NCBI GenBank assembly: GCA_030704615.1
Contig: CM060733.1
Span: 32,676,001 to 32,736,000, forward strand
Direction: 5' to 3'
DNA from: Takakia lepidozioides
Lineage: Eukaryota > Streptophyta > Takakiopsida > Takakiales > Takakiaceae
DNA length: 60,000 nucleotides
Shown here: positions 22,600-33,760 of the stretch, in pieces
Layout of the letters: every line of letters starts with the position of its first letter
Position numbering within the stretch: position 1 is the first letter of the stretch
Position numbers and translations under genes: made by a program
Notes under the pieces: generated by a model
Database searches by the model: none
The model's input: the letters and a program-made list of their open reading frames with translations, nothing else
Told to the model about the DNA's origin: nothing

Positions 22600-25500
22600 T
22601 CACCAATCTCCCAAGCCTGTCTTTTTTTTCCTCCACCATATTGAAGTCACCGCCTACCAACCAGTGCTGGAGATGATGCCGCTGCTGCATGTTACATCTG
22701 ATCTGGTTCCAGAGGTCTATCCTGTCTTCCTCCCCATTCGGAGCATAGATGTTTAGAAAACCCACCTCCCCCAATGATTGACCTATGTTCAAGACAAGAA
22801 ACTGCACTCTGCCTTGCAACCAGATCTCATGGGAGACAATGGATTGCTGTAAGGAGGGGGAAGCAAGGATTGTTGTGCCCCCTCTGGAATCCGAGATGGT
22901 GGGATTCGAGAAGGCTATGGCCGCTGGCCAAATGGAGGCACCTAGGGAGTTAATTTTTTGTTGATTTAATTTATGTTCTTGCAGAAAGATAATATTGGAA
23001 CCACGTAACAGAGTGGAGGCCCAAGCTCTGACTCTTGCCCTTTTGGGGGCAGAGTGGTCAGAGCCGAGACCTCGCATATTCCAGGACACAAGAGACAGAT
23101 TCATGTGGGTGTGACTATCAGGCCCACGCTCTTTGCGTGACTTGATGGCCATTGTGGGAGGAAGAAATACTTTGAACGCTTGTCGGCAGGTGGCGGGGTG
23201 GAGAACCACTTAAACCCTTGTGGAGGATGGATCAAAACAGGGAGCTGACAAGTGAACACAATCGTTGCCTTTTTTCGTTTGCAGTTGTTTTGAAAAGGTA
23301 CGAAGTGGGTCCCTTCGTCTCTAAGAACTGAAAACATGTCTGCAGAGATGTCCCAGGCTAGAGCTTTTGAAAGGCGAGAGAGGGATTGTGGGGAGGATGG
23401 AAGGCCTGCTGAGTTCCACCAGGCTGGCAGGATTTTCTGCTTATGAACACTGTCCAACAGCAAAGTCCATACCCGTTTACAGTCTGAGTGGTCAAGCACG
23501 TAAAAGAAGAGGGGGGAGCACGCAGTAGAGATGCTCACCTGTGGGGGTGAGTCCATTGTCTCTTCCGGTAGCAGAAAGGTGATGGTGGGATCTGTTGCAG
23601 CATTGGAGGATGCATTGAAGTGATTTGTGTTTGCCAGCACCATTTGTGTGTTGAGATTTGGCTCCTGCTGGGGTTGCCCTGATTCCGCTAGTAATGCTCA
23701 TCTACCAGCTTGGAACCTACCTCCATTATTTTCGTGCCTCTTGCCCACTCAGTGGGGTCTTTGAATCTGCAAGACAGGTAGTGCTTACTCACCCAAATCC
23801 ATGAGTTATGAGCCCCAGAGGTATCCAAGCCCCTAGCAAAAATAACGGGCATGACATGAACAACAACAAGATCTGGAAGAGAGGCAATATTTTCAACCAT
23901 TATGCCAGTATGCTGCATATGAGATAGAGTCGGGTTCAGTTTTGGAAAGAATTCCTTGAGAATGTTTTGCGTGAGGGTCAATGCAAGCTCTCTTTCTTTC
24001 CCGATGCCGAACTGGAGAGCCAGGGCTTCCGAAACCCATGCAGACTGGAATCCTTGCTTCACACTTGGCAGGAAGAAACTGGTGTAATCATCTACAAAAT
24101 TGTAGAACAGGGGGGTGACACATATTGCCGCCTTTTCTCTCTCAAATGAGGAGTCTGGTTCCCACCCTGGCAAGGGGCTGAGCTTGAAAGAATGCAGCTC
24201 CAGAATCGTTATTGCCAAGCTGGTAGAGTCTAGCTGCTGCATATCAGAGACTGAGAAAGGGAAGGAACCCCAAGCCTCCATGATGCGCACTGGGAAAAAG
24301 CCCGATCCTGTTGGTTTAATGGGGGACACCACTTCAATCAGTACGGAGCCTCTTTTTCTTTTCTTGGAATGTAGCATGTCAACCATTGCTTGATCATCTG
24401 AATTTCCTTGAGCTTCTTTCTCCTGCTGCGTTTGATTGGCCTTGGAGGTATCAAGTGGCTGGGAGGAGCCCTCCCCCTTTCTTGTGAACTTGATGGTTGG
24501 GCAGTCTGCCTTGATATGCCCTTCGGCATTGTAGTGGTAGCAAATCACTGAGAGGACCTCCTCTTTCACTGCTACTACAATGTAAGAGTCATCCAGGGTG
24601 GGGAGTTTGATAGAGGTGCCAATGGTTGCATTTTCAGGCATGAGCACAATGATCTTGGGGATGCCAATGTCCTCAGTAACCTGAGAATGTGTGACCTCGG
24701 TATCTACACTGAGAATTTTGTCCTGAGCTGGCTCCAGAACATTGATTGCCCCTATGAATGAGCCAAAGCTGGCACCTATCTCTGGGAGCAAAGTCAGATA
24801 CGTGGGAGGTAGGAAGGGGATGGCAATGACTCTCGGCTTCCACAAGATGCCTTTCTTTGTGTCCCCAATCCCGGGTCCAAGGAAAAATGTGGACTTTGGG
24901 GGCGGATGTCTGTGTATTGAAGCATAGAGCCTTTTCTGCATCTGCTGGCGAGCTGAAGATGATAGCGTAGAAGCCTTTCCCCATTGAAAGGCTAAAAGTC
25001 CTTCTTTCCCAGACTGCCCTCATGCATGAAAATGAAATTAGGACGAGCAATCCGGGCAGGTGCCAACTGTAACTTGATATGCCTTATCCTAAAGAACCGA
25101 ACTCGAAGTGACCATTGTGTAGACTCGACCAAATCCAGGGGGGGGGGAACTTCCATGATAGATGTCACCGTTGCCTGCAAGATTCTGGTTTACTCATCCT
25201 TGTAGCCGTGTTCCGCACCAGATGGCACACGCCGCTCAGTCTTGCCATTCCATTTGGTGGGATGCGAATCTGCCGCAGTAGGTGGGATCCCACCAAATGA
25301 AGTGAAAGTGGATGCAGGGCCAGTTGTTGGAAGTATTTGAGAGCATGTCAGACTGAAACTTGCGTCCTCCAACATGCCAATCTCCAGCGATGAGAGGGAG
25401 GTTCCCGTCTTCACTGACCATATAGTTGGTGGGGACGGCTTCATTATGACGGAGTCCTGCACGGTTCCCTTCACACATATTGCAATATCATCGGGGCAGA

Positions 25501-26100
25501 ACCAGAATTTATGAACCTTAGACTGATCCTTTGCCACATATGGTCGAATCAAACTTGTGAATGTAGGAGCTGGAGTGCCATGAGAGCCTTTGCTGATCTG
25601 GATCTTGCATTTTGCATAAGTCTTTGCCCGGATTGCAGTACATTTCACCTTCGACCCGCTCGGAGTGCGCTCGATGTGCCAGTCATTGTCATCACAGTCA
25701 GTCTCCTGCATAGGCACAACCACGTCCTCAGCACCATGTCCTCAGCACCACGTCCAACCGGCAAGCTGGCAGGCGAAGGAGAAGGCTCCCATGAAGAAGA
25801 CGCTGCAACAAACATGGCACCGCTTGAACCTCCCTGCATTAGAGATACCCGAGGCACGGAGAAATTCATTTTGTCGTGGTGATGCGAATCCCCATCTACA
25901 CCTGGAGGGGTGTCAAGTTTGCGTTTACATGTTCCGAACCTCTCCTTGCCTTCCAAATGAGGAACCCTTGATTGCAATGGAGATCCCACTATGCACTTGA
26001 TGACCGCTTGAGCCATCTTAATCGGATCCCCCGATCTCTTGGTGGCCCTCAGCATCAATTCACTGGTGTTTGGTCCTTCCCCTCCTTAGGATTAAGGTGA
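22577..26100 (-). mobile_element. LINE-type non-LTR retrotransposon, 3' part missing
   Basis: ORF1-like sequence spans about 26058-23688 in several frames. It includes a DUF4283-like stretch (KGFYAIIFSSPADAEKALCF, HIFPWTRDWG) and a zinc knuckle whose second Cys is Tyr (CYHYNAEGHIKADC). ORF2 starts at about 23103 with an apurinic-type endonuclease: LSLVSWNMRGLGSD, IIFLQEHKLN, RGGTTILASPSL, VGFLNIYAPN and VGGDFNMVEEKKDRLGRLVN. It ends at about 22580-22610, where sequence switches to gypsy reverse transcriptase. The LINE reverse transcriptase is absent. Loss of the 3' part is the opposite of ordinary 5' truncation, so later insertion or recombination is implied. Confidence 0.85.
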
Positions 26101-26310
26101 GCTGGTGGTTGCTATGTAGGTCCCTATTGTAAGAATTCTGAGCTCTTAAGGGTACCACATGGCATGCTTCACCGGTTAGATTTGCCTTATGAGATGTGCC
26201 ATGGTCCTCTGCAGTATCTGATAGTTGACTTTACCCAACATACTTTTGAGTTGGGGTTTTCTGTATCTAGGAGTTTGATTTCTCTCATCCAACTTGGGTG
26301 CACATGGCAG

Positions 26311-27180
26311 ATGGAGGTGGGAATAGAGGATTGCTTGCATATGGAGTTTGAATACAACAAGAGCAAGTAAGTTCTTTCGATCGAGTCATTTCTTCACTTG
26401 CAGACTGGACTTCAGCGACAATTTAGAACCACAATTTCTCAATCTGGCCGTGACTTTCCTGGAAATGGTCATGGTTCCCACTGGCAGAACCCCCATAAAT
26501 AAAGAAATGCAAACCCAATGCCAATCATCTGGGAGTTGATCTTTATTCCCTTATGGTTATCAGTATCACTCCACCAGTTCCTCAACTGCAAAATACTTTT
26601 CAGTTTATGCCCAGCAAATATTGGAACAGATCAAATAAACGGTCTTATTTTTTTTTGATTTTGGCTTGCTCATTTCATTTTGTTGCGTGGGAATTCCTTG
26701 CTTATCATCTTCAGTGTAATAGTAGGCTTGGCTTTGCTACTGGTTTCAAGGCCAAGAAACTGTTGTGGGGCTCCCAATAGGGAGGCCCAGAGCATTTGCA
26801 ACTGGTGAATGCCAGAGCAGGCTCTCTAATGTTTTTGCTCCCAATGATCTGATTGAGCTCTGTCACTCAGGTACCACCTAAAGGATGTGATTGTGGGCAA
26901 GATATACTTTTTGCTTCTAACTTATAACACTGAGTTGAAGGTTTTGCATTATATCTGGTGGCCTGTTGCAATGTTTCACCATCAGCCTGAGGTCCAGTTG
27001 CTGCAACTCTGGCAATTGCCAATTGTGCAGGGGATGCATTTGAGTGCAGTGCACAGACTAAGATCAATCTTCTGAAGACGAGTCAGCTTTCCGAGGCTCT
27101 GGCAGCCGCTCAAGTCTTTCACACCCCCTCAGGCTTAACTCTTGCAGCCCTTGCAGATGACTAATGGAGCATGGCAGTTG
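26311..27180 (+). pseudogene. VPS26 (retromer) gene fragment, copy 1 of a duplicated segment
   Basis: Exon 26311-26366 encodes MEVGIEDCLHMEFEYNKSK and exon 26871-26916 continues YHLKDVIVGKIYFLL. These match an internal part of the retromer subunit VPS26, which binds cargo on endosomes. The intron has GTAAGT and TCACTCAG. The preceding and following VPS26 exons are absent, and after FLL there is no donor. Farther on, an exon-like frame at 27031-27164 (SAQTKINLLKTSQLSEALAA to LAALADD-stop) has an acceptor and a stop but is not VPS26, and I cannot name it. The segment from about 26326 to 27180 recurs at 35248-36078. Confidence 0.75.
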
Positions 27181-27538
27181 TTGTCCTGGAGGACAGCAGT
27201 ATGTGAAGAATGCTGTTGTATTCTGCAACTAGGGATTTGCAATATAGATTGGACAGACGGTGATATCTGATCTAGTAATCAATGATTGCCCTATACTTCT
27301 TGGTCCTTGTGGCCCTCTTTTGTGAATCTCTATGGTTTGATTTAGATCAGGTTCCCTGAAGTTGTCACTAGTTTGTGGCCATGCAGCAAAAGGGCAATGA
27401 GTGCAGATAGAAAGTATATGGCAAGCCTCCACCATGATCTCAGAGCAGTGTCCAAGTGATGTCTTGCAATGAATGAGCTGGAAAAGCTCCCGCCCTCTCA
27501 TCACATGTCGACATCACCTTTCAATTTCCTTTGCCAAC
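27181..27538. other. Short intergenic stretch
   Basis: Lies between the VPS26 segment and the stop of the conserved gene. It probably includes that gene's 3' UTR. No repeats or motifs were seen. Confidence 0.4.
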
Positions 27539-28957
27539 TCACCAGCGTGCCGCTAACCAATTGAGCCACTTTTGCACAGCATATCCCACAAGATGCTCAG
27601 CAAGGTCTGCCTGCATCTCCAAACAAATATCACTGAGTTGACCTGTCAAATGGTCCAAATCTCGTGTATGTGCAAGATATTACAACAAAAACTTGAAAAC
27701 CAAGAAAATGCCACAAGCTGCAGAAGGTCTTCAGTCTATTACAAAGGCAAGCAGGTACCTTTGTCCATGCCAATCCATAGTTATCAACGGACAGACGCCA
27801 GCTGCATGTATTCTCATCTGTTGCAGAGCTCTTGTCAATGATCAAACCGGTCTCATCACTTCCACTGTCACCCCAAGCAGCTTGATCTTCCATGTGCAGT
27901 TTCTTTCTTTTCCTGTGGATGGTCTTGTCCTTTCTTTTTCTACTGCTTTTTTCTGTTTTGCCCCTTCTATGATTGCCCTTAACCTCACACTCTACCAATG
28001 GCATTGCCTTACAGCGATGAAAGTTAATCCCGGCATCCACCATTAAAACTTCAAGAGATGTTGCCTCCATGGGCTCTACTGAAAGTCGATAATACAAAAG
28101 CCAGGCTTCAACAGCCAACCATTTAAAGGCCACCCAATTTTTCACCTTCAATGATTCAAGTCTGAGTGCCCAAGGTTCCCACTTCTCATCCGCCCTTCTC
28201 TCAGCCACGCTGCCCATTAGAGGCCTTAGAGCACGGGCCTCCTCTTCATGATCCTCATCTTGCAGAATACAGCACAGCTGCCTCCCGTGGCTGAAGCAGG
28301 CGTTGCAGAATATGGCATCATTGAGGGATTTCCACTCAACACCTAAAGACATGACTAGCTCCAGCCAGCTTCTGTGCCCTGTCCATGCTTGCACAGTCTC
28401 CAAGACCTTTTTCTTCTTGAGGTCTCGCTTAGCCCTGTTTGTATCCATTTCCACCCTGCCCGTACTGAAGCCAGAGAGGGCCCTCCCCACGTCATTAAGA
28501 AAATCAAGCACACATGTGTCACCAGCTAAGTGCAGAATCTGCTGACAGAGCACAGGAAAAGACTCCTCAGCCAAGTAATCATATAGAAGTTGCCACACTT
28601 TTGAAGAGCTGTCTCGGACCATCTGTGTGAGCAGCTCGTTTGAAAAGAACTCCGGATCCAAGGACAAGAACTCGCCATCCTTCAACGAATCTCTTAGCTC
28701 CTCAGAGCGCCAAAAGGATGGCACCCTTTCCAGAAAGTTAGAAACAGATTCATAAACATCCAGCTCAAGGAAATAATGTGGCTTTGAAGCTACTATTGCT
28801 GGTGCTTGAGAGTGCCTTCCCTTCCATTGCAGCTCATGCCAGAACTCATCCCGATGCAAAAATGCGAATCGTGCCATCGCTCGAGCCCCAAGTTGATGGT
28901 CGGTTTGTCCAGCTCCAGCAAAATGTTGAAACCAATGAGAAATCCTCCTTGGGTTTC
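27539..28957 (-). CDS. Conserved plant protein of unknown function (HWFQHFAGAGQ family)
   Basis: Exons 28957-27759 and 27610-27539 are joined by a GT-AG intron. Together they encode about 423 residues and end AARW-stop. I recognise the family from memory as a conserved land-plant protein without an assigned function. Diagnostic stretches are ISHWFQHFAGAGQTDHQLGA near the N-terminus, ARFAFLHRDEFWHELQWKG, KPHYFLELDVYESV, then a helical region, a Lys/Arg-rich segment (RRGKTEKSSRKRKDKTIHRK) that looks like a nuclear localisation signal, and a C-terminal module where SWRLSVDNYGLAWTK joins across the intron to ADLAEHLVGYAVQKWLNWL. The 5' boundary is an acceptor (TTTGGCAG) in phase 1, so a tiny first exon encoding Met plus one base should lie upstream. 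It was not identified; an ATGG/GTACTA near 30312 is one weak candidate. There are no stops or frameshifts, so it appears intact. Confidence 0.82.
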
Positions 28958-30525
28958 CTGCCAAACGAGCAAGCCCTCAGTAGGACAGAAGCATAGCATT
29001 CCCTTCTCTCTTTCCATCTGTGGAAGCATCTGGTGAATGCTGGTTGCTGCTGTCAGATCTAAGCATTAGTTGGCATAACACCACGAGGCTTAATTTGTCT
29101 AACTAACTATATCCGACTTTGGGACAAGCATTGCAGCATGAGGACAAAATTGGAAGGATGCTCTCAATTCCATGAGCCAGCACCACTGAATTTTCAGTGC
29201 ACCACTGGCAGTAAATATGACAGGGGCCTGCGTCCCAGAAGCAACCAGCTGTCCCCCGTGCCCTCCCCACCACCATCTCAAAAGAAACAGGAGAAGGAAG
29301 CGAATGGCCCATTGACCGGATTGTCTTCAAAAATCACGGGAAGCAATAATTGAAAGAAGCAATCTTTTCAGCAGCTACATCCAAATCCTTTAAAGTGACA
29401 AACAGTAGCATGAAATTTTGTTTCTAATACACACGGAGGGAAAAGCCTTATGCCTTCAGAGGAATACCTGAGAAAAAGCTGCGCACCAGCTTGCTATCAT
29501 CAGCGACCAATTGTGCTACACGCCTGGGTCGGTTTGTACAAAGCATCCTCAACAACTGTTGTTGGACGGCACCTACACAATATGATGTCTTTCGTGACTA
29601 AGATTTCCACAGTAACGACTATGAACCCAAGTAATAACCCAGTGAATCCTCAAATATATTCCAACTTAGCAAGCCATACATACCATGTTGAGCCTCCCCA
29701 CTGTGGCAGGAATGCATGGATTTGGAGAGTAGGTCACGAAAGCAGGCCGCCTGTACGTGGGATGGAACTGGAAGAGCGCCAATGGATGAAACAAGCCACA
29801 TGCGAGCTTCAGCGCCCACCAACCCCCGCAACATGGCCTCCAGCTTCTCCAGCCACTCTCTCTCTCTCTCTCTCTCACATAACGTGCTTCCACATTGCCT
29901 ATCATTGGCTAATATACCTATAGGCACGTGGGACAAAAACATTGCGACTCATTTCTCATTGGTGATTACTTTGCAATGGGGAGAGAAAGCAAGAAAGAAA
30001 GACTGGGTAGTTACGAGCTGACCGCACATGTACAGGTACGACCGTTGAGGGAGTTACACAATTTTTGGTTTTTTTAGGGCAATTTGGGCAGCTGAAAAAC
30101 AAAGACGTTGTGGCACTATGGCACCCTATTCCAGCTCTACACTACAAGTAGTCTCCGACTTCACTAGAATAAAATATCAGTGGCTAAAACTTAGATCACG
30201 AGCAAATTTGACTTGCTTTAGCTAATGTCATAACCAAATTTTTCCTTCTCAGGCGGGCGCGGCTCATAGAGAAAGTTTTCTTTCTGTTGATTGTTTGTTC
30301 TGTATTAATTTAGTACCCATAAAGTGGATTGGTCATGATGTTCACAGGATCTAAGATCTTTTATTAAGGAGGAAATGGGCCTTGTAACAATACCTTCCAT
30401 GAAGTCTGAATGCAAACCCTCATAGGCAATATCCCGCCCTGGAATGAAAAGGTTGAAATTGGAAGCGGTTCCAGTTAAAATCCCAAAAGCCTGACGTGCT
30501 CACAAAGCCAGATGTTGTCAACTTG
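28958..30525. other. Upstream of the conserved gene, no exon resolved
   Basis: Should contain the missing first exon of the conserved minus-strand gene. A (TC)n tract at about 29858-29878 is the only simple repeat. Open frames on both strands show no known domain. Confidence 0.35.
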
Positions 30526-31101
30526 GCACATAGATGGACTGGCAGGCTGATGGTGGCTGTGAGGGCTGCTGCTTGACTGGTCTACAAGGGACCTGCATTA
30601 GAAAGACAAACAAAAGGTTAATTAGCCCCAATGCACAAGGAGACAAACACATCAACTTTCCAAATAAGAATCTAATCAATTAAAGTTTTCAACATACCTA
30701 CTGAACATGGGGATTGACAGCCAGCAGGTGGATGTGGTGCTGGTGGTTGATTGACCTGCAAGGAACCTGCATGAAACACAAACGAAAGGGCAATTAACCC
30801 CAATGTCACCAACAATCTGCCCAAAAATCAAACAAAACACAAAGAAACAATTTTTTGGAACTTACATGGTGATGTGTGCCTGACAGGCTGATGGTGGGTG
30901 TTGGGGCTGCTGGCTGGCTGACATGCAAAGGACCTGCATGAAACACGTACAAATACTCATTAACCCTTGATGCCCAGAAAGACAAACAGACAACAATTTC
31001 CCAAAAACACAAGCAAAGATATTTTAGAACTAACGTGGTGATATGGGCTGCCAGACTGATGGTGGATGTAGGGGCTGCTGGCTGGCTGACCTGCAAGGAG
31101 C
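30526..31101 (-). repeat. Four tandem exon-like units
   Basis: On the minus strand four units of about 167-174 bp each have a pyrimidine-rich stretch, a GCAG acceptor, about 68 bases of conserved sequence and, in three, a plausible donor. The putative exons are 31101-31035 (donor GTTAGT), 30933-30866 (GTAAGT), 30766-30698 (GTATGT) and 30592 to about 30527 (donor unclear). Shared core: CAGCCAGCAGCCCC followed by CCACCATCAG. Lengths of 67, 68 and 69 differ, so they do not keep a common frame. They could be alternative 5'-leader exons of the minus-strand gene downstream, or just a minisatellite. Confidence 0.6.
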
Positions 31102-31224
31102 CTGCATCAAAAGATAAATACTAATCAGACATGGGACACAAAAAATACATACCAAAGAAAGAATGCAATTTAGTCATGTTGAAAACCCGTGAGTTTAGTG
31201 TCGAGACTAGGAAGGCCCTTGAAA

Positions 31225-31614
31225 ATTGGCTGACATGTCACGCACAGCAGACAGATCAAGAAACGCCGCGAGGGCGATCAGGGAGGCCACCGTCGTAGCA
31301 GGTATGCCCTTGCATGCTCATCTCCCCTTTTCCCTGTTTTCTTTTTCTTCTTTTCTCTGTTTGTGTGATAATTGGCTGATAGGCAGCTGGCTGTCAGGTC
31401 ACGCACAACAAATTGATCAGGGAGGCCACGAGTGATCAAGGAGGCCACCACCATAATAGGTATGCCCTTGCACTCTCATCTATTTTTGTTGTTACTTTAT
31501 ATTTATGTTATTGTTTGGTGTGTGTGATTGTTGGGGGCAGCTGGGTGGCAGATCATGTACATGGACTGACCAGGGAGGCTGCGTGAGCAATCAACGAGGC
31601 CACCATCATAGCAG
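31225..31614 (+). repeat. Three tandem exon-like units, plus strand
   Basis: Period about 156 bp. Each unit ends in (A/T)(A/C)(A/G)(T/G)(A/C)(A/G) then TAG/CAG followed by GTATG(C/T)CC, at 31301, 31459 and 31614. Units 2 and 3 are preceded by a GGCAG acceptor (exons 31387-31459 and 31541-31614) and share CAGGGAGGC and GAGGCCACCA. No continuous reading frame passes through, so a noncoding transcript is as likely as a coding one. Confidence 0.5.
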
Positions 31615-31689
31615 GTATGTCCCTGCATGTTCATCCCCTCTTTTACTTAGATCTATTGTTTGTGTGTGATTGTTGGTTGAGAAGGCTGA

Positions 31690-33239
31690 AGTGTCTAAAC
31701 CCGGTTCAGTATGATCACATACACAAAAACAACAAGAGAAAGAAAGAAAAAAAGATGAGCATGGGGCCTACCAGCTGTGTCCTCCCTGCCGCGGCTCCCA
31801 GCTTGCTCCTCTGTGCGCAACCTGCCAGCCAGCTTCCCCTCTCAGCCACCATGCAAACACCAAAAAAACCAAAAATCCACTGTCATTCCTGCTGCCACTG
31901 CCTGCTATGCTATTTGTTGTGAGACTCATAGTTTTGCCCATAGAACAAGGTTCTAGAAGAACTGCCATCTACAAGGTTGTTAAACTTGAAGCTCGATGGC
32001 CAAAGAGAAAACTCGTCAAATTTCCAACCTGGCTAGCTAAAACACTGACATAGTTTCCAGCCCCACAAATCGATAATTCTAAAAATGCGGATCCAAAGTT
32101 CCTGAATTACAGATGAGAGCATCTTCAACTAAGTACAGACATAAGAACAGATTAGTACAGAATTAGGGCACACCCACACTCTCCCAGGTGCATCCCTGCA
32201 GGTCATCTGACCCCATCCCGAGCTTAGGGAAATAAAACTACTAGCCATAACTTATGCGAGAGCACTTCACAAGGCAAGGTGATGTGAGATGCTACTGTTA
32301 AGTGCAGATAGTTCCCAAATTGCTTCAATTCACATGTACAAATGCTGTTACAAATCACAATACACTCCATCATCTATAGACGACTCACCTGCCTAAGCAT
32401 CTGAATTGGTGTCTTCTGTGCATCTGAGCAAACAAGAAAGAGAGGGAGGAAGGAAGAAACGAACCTTACCTGCAGGTAGGGGCGAAAGAGGAGAGAGGAG
32501 ACGAGAGACGGCGCTCCTCCCCGTATATCTTATGGAACCGACACAGCTAGAAATTTGGCACAATTAACCATAGCCCAGAGGCCCGAGCTCTCCTGAGCCT
32601 GAGCCTGAGCAGCAAAACGAAGCACTACTAGAACCCCCTGTTAAAAAGCACTAGGGTACGGGGGTCCATTCGTTCCAGTGCTTCTCAGTTTTGGTAGTGA
32701 ATCGAGGTTGCAGCGCTTTGCTACATCCGTCTGCCTTCTTTCGTCCGACGTCTTCTACTCTGTTGCTGTGCTGTGGGAGCGTTCTTGAGGGGCATTGCTG
32801 CCTGACCATATGACTAGACCCGGCCTTGGAATGGAGAGAGGACATGTACTCATATAAAGACATTGTTTGCCCTAAATGCGGCCATAGACAGAGACGGTAT
32901 AATGCACTGCCTGCTACCTCAGTGAATTTGGGTTCCAATCCTGCTACATCGTCAAGTGTGGTAACATCTTCTCCCCCCTTCCAAGATGAAGGATTACATT
33001 GAAAAACAGGTTATTTCTGTCGTGCCCTAGACTTCAATTCTTGGGAGTTTGCACATTCTAGAGGGAGCGGTAAGCGTGAATGTAAAATGGGAAGCTGAAT
33101 TTTCATTGAGGTAGCGATAGACTTTGCATAATCTTAGAGACAATAATGTTGGATTTGTTGATGAATTGGCTGGAAATGTGATGCTGTGGAGTCATCTTCT
33201 CAAGCCAGGGGGACTTACTAATTCCTGAAAATTTCCTTC
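31690..33239. other. No gene recognised; possible minus-strand first exon
   Basis: At about 32535-32470 the minus strand has a CT-rich leader (CGTCTCCTCTCTCCTCTTTC) followed by CTGCAG/GTAAGG, the look of a 5' UTR exon. It would fit a transcript running through the exon-like array below. Nothing else stands out. Confidence 0.3.
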
Positions 33240-33660
33240 GAGGAACGATGGCAGATGAAGGTCAGAGGCAGGGGACGCAAGACAGGAAAGACTGAACGAG
33301 GAGCTCTTGTGGTTTGTGAACCCTTCATTAACACAGCTGAGTGCAATTGCCCGTTGTGCGGGCAACCCGAAGACAATATTCATTTCCTGATTCACTGTCC
33401 GGGGTTCTCTCACCAGAGAGACGCCTCTCCTGAAATCTATCAAGGGAATTGTGCCTGTACCTCTGTTTACCGACGTTGAAAGTCTCGAGGCTGAGCCAAA
33501 AGCCCAGGCCCTTCTGGAGCCTAGTTATTGGGCAAACCACACACAGCAGATTGATGCTTTTGTGAAGGGTTTTCTAGAGGATATCTGGAAAACCCGGATC
33601 AATTTTTTATACCAAGGTAAGTCTTACTACCGATGTCAGCCCCTGACAGAGGTAAGCCCC
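33240..33660 (+). pseudogene. 3' end of a LINE reverse-transcriptase ORF
   Basis: Contains CPLCGQPEDNIHFLIHCPGF followed by SHQRD, the C-x2-C ... H-x4-C module (zf-RVT) found after the reverse transcriptase domain in plant LINEs. A frame change then leads to FTDVESLEAEPKAQALLEPS and QIDAFVKGFLEDIWKTR. Reverse transcriptase itself is missing upstream, the usual outcome of 5' truncation on insertion. Confidence 0.6.
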
Positions 33661-33760
33661 TGACAGAGGTAGGTTCTGTCCCTTTGTGTTCCGCTCAAAC
33701 TGGGCGCGGTGTTCCCTGTAATGTTCCAAGCATGGAAGATGCTGGTAAGCAAATGAGGTA

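Noticed and set aside
28886-29029. ATG-initiated frame overlapping the start of the conserved gene
   Set aside because: It is in another frame and would skip the conserved HWFQHFAGAGQ block. The acceptor at 28959-28958 explains the true boundary.
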